From Anaerolineae bacterium (GTDB taxonomy: Bacteria; Chloroflexota; Anaerolineae; Anaerolineales; UBA4823), in contig QOQU01000003.1 of assembly GCA_003327455.1 (NCBI GenBank), positions 186,001 to 250,000 on the forward strand: DNA of 64,000 bases. Reading direction: 5' to 3'. The translations under genes and the position numbers were made by a program. Within the stretch, counting starts at the first letter, position 1. Every line of letters begins with the position of its first letter. Below the pieces are notes generated by a model. That model was not told the origin of the DNA. It searched no databases and was given only the letters and a program-made list of their open reading frames with translations. Below, one piece after another: positions 8,339-19,303 of the stretch.

Positions 8339-9223
8339 TTGGATACTTTTCTGTGGTTGGGCCCTCATCTGAAAATCACTCCGCTGGTAGAGAGGATGCT
8401 ATCGACCTGGAATGAATTTTATTCGAGTGGGTCCATGCCCAATGAAGAAGCATTGAGAGTGGGACAACAGGTATGGAGTGCTTTAGGGGAGAGATTGAAC
8501 CTCTTTGTTTTTCTGCGCTCGTATCCGGTGGGTGTTTTTAGTTTGATGGCAGGTATTCAGCCCGTTGGTTCGCCTTTGAGCGAACCCATGAACCTTCAGG
8601 CCAGCTCCTTGAAGACAGTACTTGTGGCATGGCTGGCTTGTTCGCTGGTTGGAATTCTGGCAGCCAGCATTTATTTTACGCTTGTTGCGCAAGCTGCGGT
8701 GCATGGAGGGATCAATTGGATCGACTCGCTCAAATCCTGGTTTCGCCACAGTCTGCAGATTATCCTTTTGACGGTGTTTTGGTTTTCGCTCATTGCAATG
8801 ATTGCATTGCCGTGTAGTTGCCTGATTTCTTTCTTAACTTTTGGGAATTTAGCTGCAGCTCAGTTCGGTATTCTTTTGATGATGGGAATTCTCGTCTGGT
8901 TGCTGTTCCCTTTGGTTTTTTCTCCGCATGGGATTTTTGTTCATAGCGATGATGTCTTAAAATCTATCAAACAGAGCATTCTCCTGACCCGCTTTACCTT
9001 TCCAAATACGCTGTTTTTTGTCCTGGTAATCTTTGCCATCGGCGAGGCAATGGACATTATCTGGCGATTTCCAAAAGAAACTTCCTGGATGATGCTGGTT
9101 GGAATCGCCGGGCACAGTTTTATCAACACAGCTCTTCTGGCAACGACTTTTGTGTATTATCGAGATGCAACCTTGTGGATGAATGAGGTGCGGCAGAAAT
9201 TAGAGACTGTCTCTGTAGCGTGA
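8339..9223 (+). CDS. Polytopic membrane protein, function unknown (5' end in another frame)
   Basis: 294 aa from a TTG, probably not the native start (see the fragment at 8226). I recognise no enzymatic motif. About five hydrophobic segments are visible, around residues 95-120, 140-160, 165-200, 225-245 and 255-272, with an amphipathic linker near the N-terminus. The region between 210 and 225 (DDVLKSIKQSILLTRF) resembles integral-membrane proteins with internal repeats that are common in Chloroflexota. It is followed 27 bp later by gyrB. The gene is divergent from cinA. Confidence 0.65.
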   Translation: MDTFLWLGPHLKITPLVERMLSTWNEFYSSGSMPNEEALRVGQQVWSALGERLNLFVFLRSYPVGVFSLMAGIQPVGSPLSEPMNLQASSLKTVLVAWLACSLVGILAASIYFTLVAQAAVHGGINWIDSLKSWFRHSLQIILLTVFWFSLIAMIALPCSCLISFLTFGNLAAAQFGILLMMGILVWLLFPLVFSPHGIFVHSDDVLKSIKQSILLTRFTFPNTLFFVLVIFAIGEAMDIIWRFPKETSWMMLVGIAGHSFINTALLATTFVYYRDATLWMNEVRQKLETVSVA

Positions 9224-9241
9224 GGGTCAAGAGGCACTTAA

Positions 9242-11170
<1,929 letters not shown>

Positions 11171-11272
11171 CGATAAAATTCAATCAAAATTTAATCTATT
11201 TTTTATGTGAAGCTACCCAAGGTAAGTTAATATATACAATAGTGTGAAGTTCCTCTCATCAAGATAACTATC

Positions 11273-13354
11273 ATGGTGCTTGAACGCGGTGCGTTAGTTA
11301 ATCAGCGTTATCGAATTATCGAAATCCTTGGGCAGGGGGGAATGGGTGCAGTCTATCGCGCCATTGATGAGAATTTAGGGGTAGAGGTAGCGTTAAAGGA
11401 AAACCTGTTTACAACCGATGAATATGCCCGACAGTTCCATCGGGAGGCAGTTATCCTTGCCAATCTACGGCATCCCAATCTAACGCGGGTTACCGATCAT
11501 TTTATCATTGCCGGGCAGGGACAATATCTGGTGATGGATTATGTGGAGGGGGAAGACCTGCGTGAGCGAATGGAGCGCTTGGGAGTCATATCCGAGGAAG
11601 AAGCAGTGCAAATAGGAGCTGCAATCTGCGACGCTTTAACCTACCTCGACTCTCGCACTGAGCCAATCGTTCACCGCGATATCAAGCCTGGCAACGTGAA
11701 GATTTCTCCGAATGGACATATCTATCTGGTCGATTTTGGCCTGGCAAAAGTGCTGGAAGGGAATCAGGTGACGACGACGGGCGCCAGAGCAATGACCCCC
11801 GGATATTCTCCCCCGGAACAATACGGAACTGCCCGTACCGATCATCGTTCGGATATTTATTCGCTAGGGGCCACATTGTATGCTGCTGTGACCGGCCACT
11901 TGCCCGAAGATGGTTTAGCGCGTCTGATGGGCCAGGCACAATTGACAAAAGTGCGGGTTAGGAACCCAAAGGTTTCGGAGGAATTCGCGGCGGTAATTGA
12001 AAAAGCTTTAGAAGTAAAACCAGAAGACCGTTTCGTCAATGCCCAAGAGTTTAAGGAAGCTTTGTTAGAGTCTCAACGCAATCGAAAACCATCGGCTACG
12101 AAAGTCTCCTCCCAACCCTCAACAACACGCCCGAAGTTAAGACAAATCGATGAAGGAACTCAAGATAAATTTCAAAGCATCTTAGAAGTTTTGATTCACA
12201 GACGATGGATACACATCCCGCTTTGGGTGTGGGCAGGGCTTATTCTTTTCTTGACCAGTATCCTGCTTTTGTGGTCTTTCAGGCAGAATCTTTCACCCGT
12301 TCAGGCTTCCCTTACTACTTCTACAACGGATACTTTTTCAAATCAATCGATCAAAACCCCATTTGTGGGAGCGATCGGCTCTTCATCAACGGTTGCTGTA
12401 GCACAAATCCACACCCCTACGCCGACCTTTTTTGTTACTCCTACCCCCTTATTGAATGTGATAGTCAATGAGACGCCGACTCCTACCGTTTCTCCAACAC
12501 CTTTTGGGGGAAGTATTGGCCAAATTGCCTTTGCCTCGAATCGTTCAGGAAGCAATCAAATATGGTTGATGAATATTGACGGAAGCGGCCTGACCCAGCT
12601 AACCGATATGCCAGAGGGGGCTTGTCAACCGAATTTTTCTCCGAATGGGATGAAATTGATTTTCATCTCACCGTGTCCGGATGACAAAGAAAGCTATCCT
12701 GGCGCAGGGTTGTTTATGATTGATGTGGATGGGACAAATTTAACTCCCTTGCCCAATGTGCCAGGAGGAGATTATGATCCAGCCTGGTCGCCGGACGGTA
12801 ATTGGATTGTATTTACCTCCTTGCGGATAACCAATCGTCCGCGCATCTACCTTATGAATATTCAAACGCTGGAGGTAAAACGGTTATCAGACGAGTTCAG
12901 CCGCGATTACCAGCCATCCTGGTCTCCGGATGGTAAGATCATCGTGTTCGTCTCTCGACGACAAGGTCCATCGGATTTGTGGGTTATGCAGGCTGACGGA
13001 TCGCAACAAGAAAGGTTGACGCTCAGCGGGACAAAAGTCAATGCTTCGCCAAAATGGTCACCCGATGGTAATTTGATTGTTTTTACTCAAGCTTTGAAAC
13101 CAGGAGGGGTGCCTCGACTGGCTGTTTTCTCGAACGTCGAAGGGAAAACGGTTGAGTATGGCTTTGATCTCGGGCCAACGCCAGTTCGAGACCCGGTGTT
13201 TTCTCCAGATGGTTTATGGATTCTCTTTACCAGTTGGCCCAATGGAAGAAACCATGATATCTACATGATTGCTGCAAATGGAGCAGGGAGAACACAGTTG
13301 ACGGATTTCCCCTCCAAAGAATTCGATCCGGCATGGCGACCTATGTTACCATAG
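11273..13354 (+). CDS. Ser/Thr protein kinase with transmembrane helix and TolB-like propeller
   Basis: A 693-aa protein. Residues about 10-270 are a Hanks-type kinase with GQGGMGAVYRA, VALKEN, IVHRDIKPGN, VDFGLAK and GYSPPEQYG. A single transmembrane helix (WVWAGLILFLTSILLLW) lies near residue 320. It is followed by a Thr/Pro-rich external linker (HTPTPTFFVTPTP). The C-terminal 270 residues are a propeller of PD40/TolB type with repeated SPDG motifs: WSPDGNWIVFTS, WSPDGKIIVF, WSPDGNLIVF and FSPDGLWILF. All kinase residues needed for catalysis are visible. It is probably a sensor kinase with the propeller outside the membrane. The gene stands alone, 102 bp after gyrB. Confidence 0.9.
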   Translation: MVLERGALVNQRYRIIEILGQGGMGAVYRAIDENLGVEVALKENLFTTDEYARQFHREAVILANLRHPNLTRVTDHFIIAGQGQYLVMDYVEGEDLRERMERLGVISEEEAVQIGAAICDALTYLDSRTEPIVHRDIKPGNVKISPNGHIYLVDFGLAKVLEGNQVTTTGARAMTPGYSPPEQYGTARTDHRSDIYSLGATLYAAVTGHLPEDGLARLMGQAQLTKVRVRNPKVSEEFAAVIEKALEVKPEDRFVNAQEFKEALLESQRNRKPSATKVSSQPSTTRPKLRQIDEGTQDKFQSILEVLIHRRWIHIPLWVWAGLILFLTSILLLWSFRQNLSPVQASLTTSTTDTFSNQSIKTPFVGAIGSSSTVAVAQIHTPTPTFFVTPTPLLNVIVNETPTPTVSPTPFGGSIGQIAFASNRSGSNQIWLMNIDGSGLTQLTDMPEGACQPNFSPNGMKLIFISPCPDDKESYPGAGLFMIDVDGTNLTPLPNVPGGDYDPAWSPDGNWIVFTSLRITNRPRIYLMNIQTLEVKRLSDEFSRDYQPSWSPDGKIIVFVSRRQGPSDLWVMQADGSQQERLTLSGTKVNASPKWSPDGNLIVFTQALKPGGVPRLAVFSNVEGKTVEYGFDLGPTPVRDPVFSPDGLWILFTSWPNGRNHDIYMIAANGAGRTQLTDFPSKEFDPAWRPMLP

Positions 13355-13426
13355 GATAAAATAATTCACTGAGGACAAACTGAACCTGGTACGACCAAGA
13401 ATACAGATAGAAGAAAGGATGGGGAA

Positions 13427-16201
13427 ATGGCAGAGATAATTGGATGGAGCCTGGCAATCGTTGGACAGGTGGGGGGATTCTACTTGCTTTACAGGTTTTT
13501 GAAGCAAACACAGCGGCGGGGGATGTGGTTAGGATTGTTTGTTTTACCTGTCCTGGCAATTCTTTGGTTTGGGTATGAAGTATTCCAACCTCCCCAGGGT
13601 CGTCTGGTCTCCGCTCTTCTGGCTGCAGGAGGTTCTTTAATTTCTCTTGGGTTGTTATGGTTTCTAATACCTCCAACAAAGGAAGCCTTCACCCAGTATG
13701 ACCAGCTCCGCTCCGAGAATGAAGAATACCAAATGATCCTGGACCAGCTATCGGATATTGTGGTTGTCAAAGATGCTGGTTTAAATTATCGTAAGGTCAA
13801 TGCAGCCTTTGCGAAAACACTTGGAAAAGCACCTGAGTTGCTCATTGGAAGATCGGATGCCGATTTCTTTCCACCCAAAATCGCTCAAACCCTCGAGGAA
13901 GACGAAAATCGGTCTATTGCCAGCAAACACCCCGTAACTCGTCAGGTTGAGTTAATGACTGTCAGAGGTAAACGCTGGTTTGAACTGACGTTTACACCTC
14001 TGATCGATAAATTAGGAGTGACACTAGGTGTATTGGTGAATGGGCATGATCTCACCGAACTGATTGAAACAACCCAAGTGTTAGAAGAGGAGCTTCGTCA
14101 CAAGGATATTTTGGTTAAATCGGTGAAAAAGTTTTTTAACTGTGATCGTGAGACGGAATTATGGGATGTTCTGCTGGATTTGATGGAGGAGATTGGAAGT
14201 ACGCCCTATGTTGCCTTAATGGTTGTCTCAGAAGACGGTGAATCTCTGGTAGTTGAAGCCGCTCGCAAGGCGGAAATCTTTCATATCGGTACTGCCATAC
14301 GTTCAACCAGTGGTCTATTTGGAAAGGTCGCTCGCACTGGTCAGGTGCAAATCGGGGAGGACGCAGCAAGCTGGAAAGAGATAGTTTCTGGAGAAGAGGG
14401 TGAAGCTATCCAATGGGTGGTTGGTGTCCCGATTACTCTTGATAACCGGGTTCGAGCAATAACTGCACTTTTTTATAGGGATTCTGAAAAAGGGATCGTT
14501 GAACGGCGAAAGGAGCTACTGGTTGAGGTAGCTGAGAGCGCGGGATGGGCTTTGAAAGAAATCAATGCCAGGCGCGAAATTGAACAAAGGTTTGCTCAAA
14601 CGCAAAAAGATTTAGAACAAACCGTGTTGCGGCAACGCATTGATCATTTTCTGACTGCTCTGGCAATTCGTTTATTGAACGCTGCACCTCATCAAATAGA
14701 CACATTATTAGAAAAAGCCATGGGAAGCTTTGCTGAATATGTGGGTGCAGAAAAAAGTTATGTTTATCTCTTCCAGCGTGAGGGAGGAGGGTTACAGGCT
14801 CAGTATCGTTGGTCCGGGGCGGATAAATTGCTGCCTCCCTATGAGATACCGGAGCCTTTTGATCCAGCACTTTCCTGGTTGATGGAGAAGATTAATCGTC
14901 AAGAGATTGTGGCTTTATCCAGATCAGGAGAGATGCCAGAGCCATTCCAGGTCTATTTTGATGCTCAAAATATCAATTTTCTCATTGCGGTGCCGATGGT
15001 TTTGCGCCGAACAGTGATTGGTTATTTAGGATTAGAGGGGAATGATGGTGCGAATGAGATGGTTGGCGGACAGATCGGGGTGGTTAAGGCAATGTCTGAT
15101 CTCGTTGTCAATGCTCTGGATCGAAAATGGAGTGCCGATGAACTGGAAGAACGCATGAGACGTGTGAGCGAGAAGATTTCTCAGCTCGAATTACATAATA
15201 AACGGAATAAACTCCTGGCGGAGATGGGAGATCTACTGCAATCCTGTCGGACGGCGGATGAAGCTTATCCGATTGTTGCTCGTTACGCTCAAATCTTGAT
15301 GCCAGAGAGCGTCGGAGCGTTGTATTTAATGCGCACACTCCAGGATGTAGCGGAAAAGGTAGCTTTGTGGGGAAGTGAACCCAGCGGCGAAAATGAGCTG
15401 ATGTTAAACGAGTGTTGGGGGATACGCCGTGGGAAGGTGCATCTGGTCCGCAATTCAGAAGGCCCATTCTGTGATCACTTGGGAACACCGCTTCCTGAGC
15501 AGTATATCTGTGTGCCGTTGATCGCTCAAGGTGAAACGATTGGACTGTTGCATATTCGCAACCCTCGGATGAAAGAACAGGGTAATGCTGAGTTGGAAGA
15601 GTTGAGCAAGATAGGGGTTTCGATTGCCGAACATGTTGCTCCGGCATTATCGAATTTGAATCTAAGAGATAAGTTACGCAGCCAGGCGATTCGCGACCCG
15701 CTGACCGGCTTGTTCAACCGCCGCTATATGGAGGAGACTTTAGACCGCGAGATCCGGCGGGCAGCGCGTCATCAGTACTCTGTCGGGTTGATCATGTGTG
15801 ATATTGACCAGATGAAACCGATCAACGACCGCTATGGGCATGACGCTGGGGATGCTGTTCTACGCCAAATCGGAACTTTGATGAAGAAAATCTTCCGTGG
15901 TGAAGATGTTGCCTGCCGCTATGGGGGTGATGAGTTCATGGTTATCTTGCCCGAAGCCTCTCTTTCGGATGTCTGGCAAAGAGCCGAAAATTTGCGCGAG
16001 GCTGTTAAGAAGACCCACTATGAACATGAAGGAAAATCAATCGGCCCGGTTACCGTTTCGATCGGGGTGGCTGCCTATCCAGACCTGGGTTCAACGGTGG
16101 AACGCTTAATTCAGGTCAGTGATGCTGCGGCCTATCTGGCAAAGCATGAAGGGGGTGACCGCGTGATGATCGCCCATCATACCGATGACAACACGAAGTG
16201 A
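13427..16201 (+). CDS. Diguanylate cyclase with PAS and GAF domains
   Basis: A 924-aa protein that makes c-di-GMP from two GTP. Residues 1-80 contain about three membrane helices. A PAS domain follows (about 100-215, VVVKDAGLNYRKVNAAFAKT), then three GAF-like regions (about 235-375, 410-575 and 605-760). The C-terminal GGDEF domain has the intact active site RYGGDEF at residues 831-837. The product-inhibition I-site RGED lies exactly five residues before GGDEF. DPLTGLFNRRYMEE marks the domain start. Activity and feedback inhibition are therefore both expected. The gene is monocistronic and convergent with the next gene. A PilZ receptor is encoded at 25328. Confidence 0.93.
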   Translation: MAEIIGWSLAIVGQVGGFYLLYRFLKQTQRRGMWLGLFVLPVLAILWFGYEVFQPPQGRLVSALLAAGGSLISLGLLWFLIPPTKEAFTQYDQLRSENEEYQMILDQLSDIVVVKDAGLNYRKVNAAFAKTLGKAPELLIGRSDADFFPPKIAQTLEEDENRSIASKHPVTRQVELMTVRGKRWFELTFTPLIDKLGVTLGVLVNGHDLTELIETTQVLEEELRHKDILVKSVKKFFNCDRETELWDVLLDLMEEIGSTPYVALMVVSEDGESLVVEAARKAEIFHIGTAIRSTSGLFGKVARTGQVQIGEDAASWKEIVSGEEGEAIQWVVGVPITLDNRVRAITALFYRDSEKGIVERRKELLVEVAESAGWALKEINARREIEQRFAQTQKDLEQTVLRQRIDHFLTALAIRLLNAAPHQIDTLLEKAMGSFAEYVGAEKSYVYLFQREGGGLQAQYRWSGADKLLPPYEIPEPFDPALSWLMEKINRQEIVALSRSGEMPEPFQVYFDAQNINFLIAVPMVLRRTVIGYLGLEGNDGANEMVGGQIGVVKAMSDLVVNALDRKWSADELEERMRRVSEKISQLELHNKRNKLLAEMGDLLQSCRTADEAYPIVARYAQILMPESVGALYLMRTLQDVAEKVALWGSEPSGENELMLNECWGIRRGKVHLVRNSEGPFCDHLGTPLPEQYICVPLIAQGETIGLLHIRNPRMKEQGNAELEELSKIGVSIAEHVAPALSNLNLRDKLRSQAIRDPLTGLFNRRYMEETLDREIRRAARHQYSVGLIMCDIDQMKPINDRYGHDAGDAVLRQIGTLMKKIFRGEDVACRYGGDEFMVILPEASLSDVWQRAENLREAVKKTHYEHEGKSIGPVTVSIGVAAYPDLGSTVERLIQVSDAAAYLAKHEGGDRVMIAHHTDDNTK

Positions 16202-16203
16202 AT

Positions 16204-16917
16204 TCAAGGAGAAAGCGTCGTCTGGCAGATCGGAGGCGAATTTCCCGATCCTGGCTTGAGCAATAGCTGCCATTGTTTTGTTTGGGTTGGCACGTCGAAG
16301 GCAAGATAGGTATGCCAGATTGTGGCGGGTTTAATCTTATCCTGATAGAAATTACCGCCTTTTATGATGTATAAATAATTTGTGGCTGCCATGTGAGGCT
16401 TGACCAAACGTTCAACGTTTTCGTCAGGGAGGATCAGGGTATAGTCATCGGCATAGATTTGAATGGGGCTTTGCGTGAGATTCATCACTTCTAAATGGAG
16501 GATTAGAAAAGTGCCCTGGGCGTGATGCTCAAAGAGGTCTCTGACTTGTTCAGGGGGATCGATGATGCGAAAAGCGAGGATGCCCTCACAACTCACGCTC
16601 ATATGTAGTTGGGTCGGGGTGGTATACGGAGTTGAAGAAGGATGCGGCATACTGGTTTTGGATGGTTGGATGGAGGGTGAAGGTGATTTCTGGATCGGAG
16701 AATGAGGTGTTGTTGGGGATGGACGCAGTGGTGTTGCCGGTAAGAAAATTTGGGTCGCTGTTCGACAGGCTAAGTTTAATGTGACGAGGATGATGACAGC
16801 AGTTATGGCTTGCTTTACACCTCTCTCAAATCCTGAGGAGGCTGACTTGATGATTTGAAGGATAATTCGGAATGGCTTAACGAAAAGCTGCTGTAAGAAC
16901 ATGCCGATCTGCTTCAA
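16204..16917 (-). CDS. Membrane-anchored protein with DUF4352-like domain, function unknown
   Basis: 237 aa. A hydrophobic segment (AITAVIILVTLNLAC, about residues 37-51) anchors the protein. The Cys at the end could be a lipid-attachment site, but the residues before it fit the lipobox poorly. A Pro/Ser/Thr-rich linker follows (about 60-105). The C-terminal 120 residues (FLILHLEVMNLTQSPIQIY, then a beta-rich stretch) resemble extracellular telokin-like or DUF4352 domains. No catalytic motif is visible. The stop codon lies 2 bp from the diguanylate cyclase stop on the other strand. Confidence 0.65.
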   Translation of the reverse strand: MKQIGMFLQQLFVKPFRIILQIIKSASSGFERGVKQAITAVIILVTLNLACRTATQIFLPATPLRPSPTTPHSPIQKSPSPSIQPSKTSMPHPSSTPYTTPTQLHMSVSCEGILAFRIIDPPEQVRDLFEHHAQGTFLILHLEVMNLTQSPIQIYADDYTLILPDENVERLVKPHMAATNYLYIIKGGNFYQDKIKPATIWHTYLAFDVPTQTKQWQLLLKPGSGNSPPICQTTLSP

Positions 16918-16965
16918 TCGGAGTTAGAACAATTTTACCTTAGATGTGGCAGAGAAATAGTCACA

Positions 16966-17667
16966 TCATATCGAAAAATCTTCTCCGTGCCATATCCCCT
17001 GTTTGGGAATGTGCAAGGCGGGTTCTTTGGGCAAGTGTCCATCGATTCGCTCTTCTAACCGTCTGACATGTTCAATCAATTGAGCAAGCGTTTCTCCGAT
17101 TGCGTCAGGCAGGCGACCGTGTTCCAGATCGGGTTTACCGTTCTGGCGGGGTTGACTGCGCAGGAGAATCTGGCCTGGCACACCGACAACTACAGAATTG
17201 GGTGGTACATCCTTGACTACCACAGCGTTAGCTCCAATGCGGCTGTTGTCGCCAATCTTAATTGCCCCCAAGACTTTTGCTCCAGCGCCGACCACGACAT
17301 TGTTACCCAGGGTTGGATGTCGTTTACCCTTATTAAGACTGGTTCCTCCCAACGTGACTCCGTGATAGAGGGTTACATTGTCACCAATCTCGGTCGTCTC
17401 ACCAATTACAACGCCCATGCCGTGATCGATAAAAAAGCGTTTGCCGATTTTTGCGCCAGGGTGAATTTCGATGCCTGTCAACCCTCGCATCAGTTGAGAA
17501 AACCATCTGGCTAGAAACTTGAGATGATGAGTCCAGAGCCAATGAGCTACTCGATGCCCCCAGATGGCATGTAAGCCAGGATAGCAGAAGATAACTTCCC
17601 ACAAACTGCGCGCTGCTGGATCGCGTTCGAAGACGGATTGAATATCATCACGAATTGAGTTAAACAT
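16966..17667 (-). CDS. cysE: Serine O-acetyltransferase
   Basis: A 233-aa acetyl-CoA-dependent enzyme that makes O-acetylserine for cysteine synthesis. Its N-terminal helical region contains [27 protein letters not shown]. The left-handed beta-helix of hexapeptide repeats runs [23 protein letters not shown] through [15 protein letters not shown] and ends VVVGVPGQ. The catalytic His in FIDHGMG is present. The C-terminal tail is extended and charged. A strong promoter and a leader of about 260 nt with large hairpins precede it, suggesting RNA-level control. Confidence 0.92.
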   Translation of the reverse strand: MFNSIRDDIQSVFERDPAARSLWEVIFCYPGLHAIWGHRVAHWLWTHHLKFLARWFSQLMRGLTGIEIHPGAKIGKRFFIDHGMGVVIGETTEIGDNVTLYHGVTLGGTSLNKGKRHPTLGNNVVVGAGAKVLGAIKIGDNSRIGANAVVVKDVPPNSVVVGVPGQILLRSQPRQNGKPDLEHGRLPDAIGETLAQLIEHVRRLEERIDGHLPKEPALHIPKQGIWHGEDFSI

Positions 17668-17930
17668 ATGCTTTCCTTTAGTAATCTACAATGCTTTTGC
17701 CAGGTTCTGGCAGGTTTCGGAATCACTTCACGATCGAATGGTGTGAATCCCAAAGGCGGGGACTCCTGTTTGTTTGACTGGAGACACATCCCGTGAAGGA
17801 TAAGTTTCTGGCGGGGACTTAACCGCCGTCTGTTTTGAATGAATAATCCACGGGGAATTTGACGGCGGTGATTATCCCCGCCGTTTACAGGAGCAAGTGA
17901 GGTGAGATGAAATCCTGTTCATAGACTTCA
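17668..17930 (-). promoter_or_regulatory. Structured 5' leader of cysE with repeated GGCGGGGA-type motifs
   Basis: The stretch contains no gene. On the minus strand a stem ACGGCGG/CCGCCGT forms around 17866-17888. The CCGCCGTC arm can instead pair with a downstream GACGGCGGT, and GGCGGGGA can pair with TCCCCGCC about 60 nt on. These alternatives are mutually exclusive, as in an attenuator. A further TCCCCGCC copy lies near 17755. An outer ACAGGA/TCCTGT stem is also visible. It lacks the T-box TGGNACC bulge. The second half (GTGTCTCCAG, then AGGAGTCCCCGCC and GGATTCAC) also recalls the 3' ends of IS200/IS605 elements, so a transposon remnant is the other reading. Confidence 0.4.
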
Positions 17931-17936
17931 GAATTT

Positions 17937-17965
17937 ATTGTATGGAATAGGATATGAAATGTCAA
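17937..17965 (-). promoter_or_regulatory. Promoter of cysE
   Basis: On the minus strand, TTGACA (17965-17960), a 17-bp spacer, and TACAAT (17942-17937). Near-consensus housekeeping promoter, with transcription starting near 17930. Confidence 0.7.
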
Positions 17966-18000
17966 GATATTCGGAACGGATGATTGTCATATTTTTGGAG

Positions 18001-18006
18001 TATAAT
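18001..18006 (+). promoter_or_regulatory. -10 box of the rarD leader
   Basis: A perfect TATAAT. The spacing to any -35 is poor (TTGTCA at 17984 is only 11 bp away). Transcription would begin near 18012, over 200 nt before rarD. Confidence 0.45.
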
Positions 18007-18011
18007 TCTAC

Positions 18012-18232
18012 CCGCGTAGAGGTTGTCGATTTGGATATGAGAGGAATAGCTTTAACCAAAAGCAATAATTCCTCTTGAGGAGGGGTGAGAAAATTCTCTC
18101 AACCGGGCGTGGCTACCATAGCCCCTGCAGATAACCTCAGCAAGACCGGGCAAACATGCAACTCCAAATCACGTTTGGGGAGGCGTTGTGTGTTTTTGCG
18201 CGGTTTGATCTGATAAGAATGGATGAACAAGG
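18012..18232 (+). ncRNA. Riboswitch-like structured leader RNA upstream of rarD (novel candidate)
   Basis: No gene is visible. A 9-bp closing helix joins 18019-18027 (GAGGTTGTC) to 18130-18138 (GATAACCTC). Inside it are three hairpins: 18040-18075 (AGAGGAAT/ATTCCTCT plus inner GCTTT/AAAGC), 18075-18102 (TTGAG/CTCAA or GAGA/TCTC) and 18111-18123 (GGCT/AGCC). A long imperfect stem spanning 18150-18199 follows and could act as an expression platform. There is no T-tract, so control would be translational. The heptamer ACCGGGC occurs twice (18102 and 18145). I could not match it to TPP, SAM, lysine, cobalamin, c-di-GMP or guanidine classes. It could also be an independent small RNA. Confidence 0.42.
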
Positions 18233-19132
18233 ATGGTTGAAGGACTCAATCGCAAAGGTTTGATGCTCGGATTTGGAGCCTATTTGATCTGGGGCTTTTT
18301 CCCGTTGTACTTTAAGGCTCTTAGTTCAATACCCTCTGCTCAAGTATTGGCTCATCGCTTCGTATGGTCTTTTCTATTGCTGATCCTTATTCTGGCTCAG
18401 CGAAAGGAATGGAAAACACTGGGGAAACATTTGCGTAACAAGAAAACATTGGCAATTTATGCCTTAGCCGGTAGTCTCCTGGCGATCAATTGGGGAACGT
18501 ATGTATGGGCAGTAAATGCCGGCTTTGTGCTCGAGTCCAGCCTGGGGTACTTTATTAATCCTTTGGTAAACGTCCTGTTAGGCGTTCTTTTTTTGCGCGA
18601 GCGCTTGCGATGGTCTCAGTGGTTACCGGTCGGGATTGCAGCGGTTGGCGTTGCTTACCTGACCATCCAATACCATACGCTGCCATGGATTGCATTAACT
18701 CTGGCGTTTTCCTTTGGGTTCTATGGTCTGGTGAAAAAAGTTGCTCCGCTTTCATCCTTATATGGCTTGACTCTGGAAACGATGGTGCTTTTTCTGCCGG
18801 CTGTGTTCTACCTGACCTTACAAGAGGTGAACGGAGCAGGTAGCTTTGGTCATGGAAGCCTGTGGGTTAACGTTTTGGTACTGTTGAGTGGGGTAGTCAC
18901 CGTGATTCCATTGTTGATGTTTGGCAGTGCAGCGCGACTGGTGCCTCTGTGGACAATGGGATTGCTGCAGTATATCGCACCGACTTGCCAATTCTTATTG
19001 GGCGTTTTGATATTCCATGAACCCTTCACGACTGCACGATTGATCGGGTTTTCGATCATTTGGCTGGCATTGTTGATTTTTTCCACAGAGCGATGGTGGT
19101 TACGAGGTACCCCGCAGGTCGTCTATAAATAG
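18233..19132 (+). CDS. rarD: EamA/RarD family transporter
   Basis: A 299-aa inner-membrane permease of the drug/metabolite transporter superfamily with about ten membrane helices. RarD-specific features are YLIWGFFPLYFKALSSIPSAQVLAHRFVWS at the N-terminus, NWGTYVWAVNAGFVLESSLGYFINPLVNVLLG, and the C-terminal TCQFLLGVLIFHEPF. The substrate is not known for the family; chloramphenicol-sensitivity names in databases are weakly based. Two other ATGs just upstream (18219, 18223) are out of frame. No strong Shine-Dalgarno is visible. The gene follows a structured leader. Confidence 0.88.
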   Translation: MVEGLNRKGLMLGFGAYLIWGFFPLYFKALSSIPSAQVLAHRFVWSFLLLILILAQRKEWKTLGKHLRNKKTLAIYALAGSLLAINWGTYVWAVNAGFVLESSLGYFINPLVNVLLGVLFLRERLRWSQWLPVGIAAVGVAYLTIQYHTLPWIALTLAFSFGFYGLVKKVAPLSSLYGLTLETMVLFLPAVFYLTLQEVNGAGSFGHGSLWVNVLVLLSGVVTVIPLLMFGSAARLVPLWTMGLLQYIAPTCQFLLGVLIFHEPFTTARLIGFSIIWLALLIFSTERWWLRGTPQVVYK

Positions 19133-19303
19133 AAAGATGGATTTTGGCTTTTCGCCTGTTGAAATATGAAACGGTGTCAAAGGTAAAGCGTACAAACGGC
19201 GCAGAATTCAGGGACGAATCCCACATAGAAAATTAAGTTGATGCAGATTACAATCACGATTGAATAAAACCATCTAACTTTCCTTTTGAACGGAGTAAGA
19301 GAA

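Noticed and set aside
15108-15647. 179-codon minus-strand ORF inside the diguanylate cyclase gene
   Set aside because: Antisense shadow of a strongly coding region, with no recognisable protein features.
17668-17930. cysE leader as a T-box riboswitch
   Set aside because: The conserved TGGNACC antiterminator bulge is missing, and no stem-I motif could be placed.
18012-18232. rarD leader as TPP, SAM, lysine, cobalamin, guanidine-I or 6S/RNase P RNA
   Set aside because: None of the consensus cores I know could be found; only general architecture fits a riboswitch.
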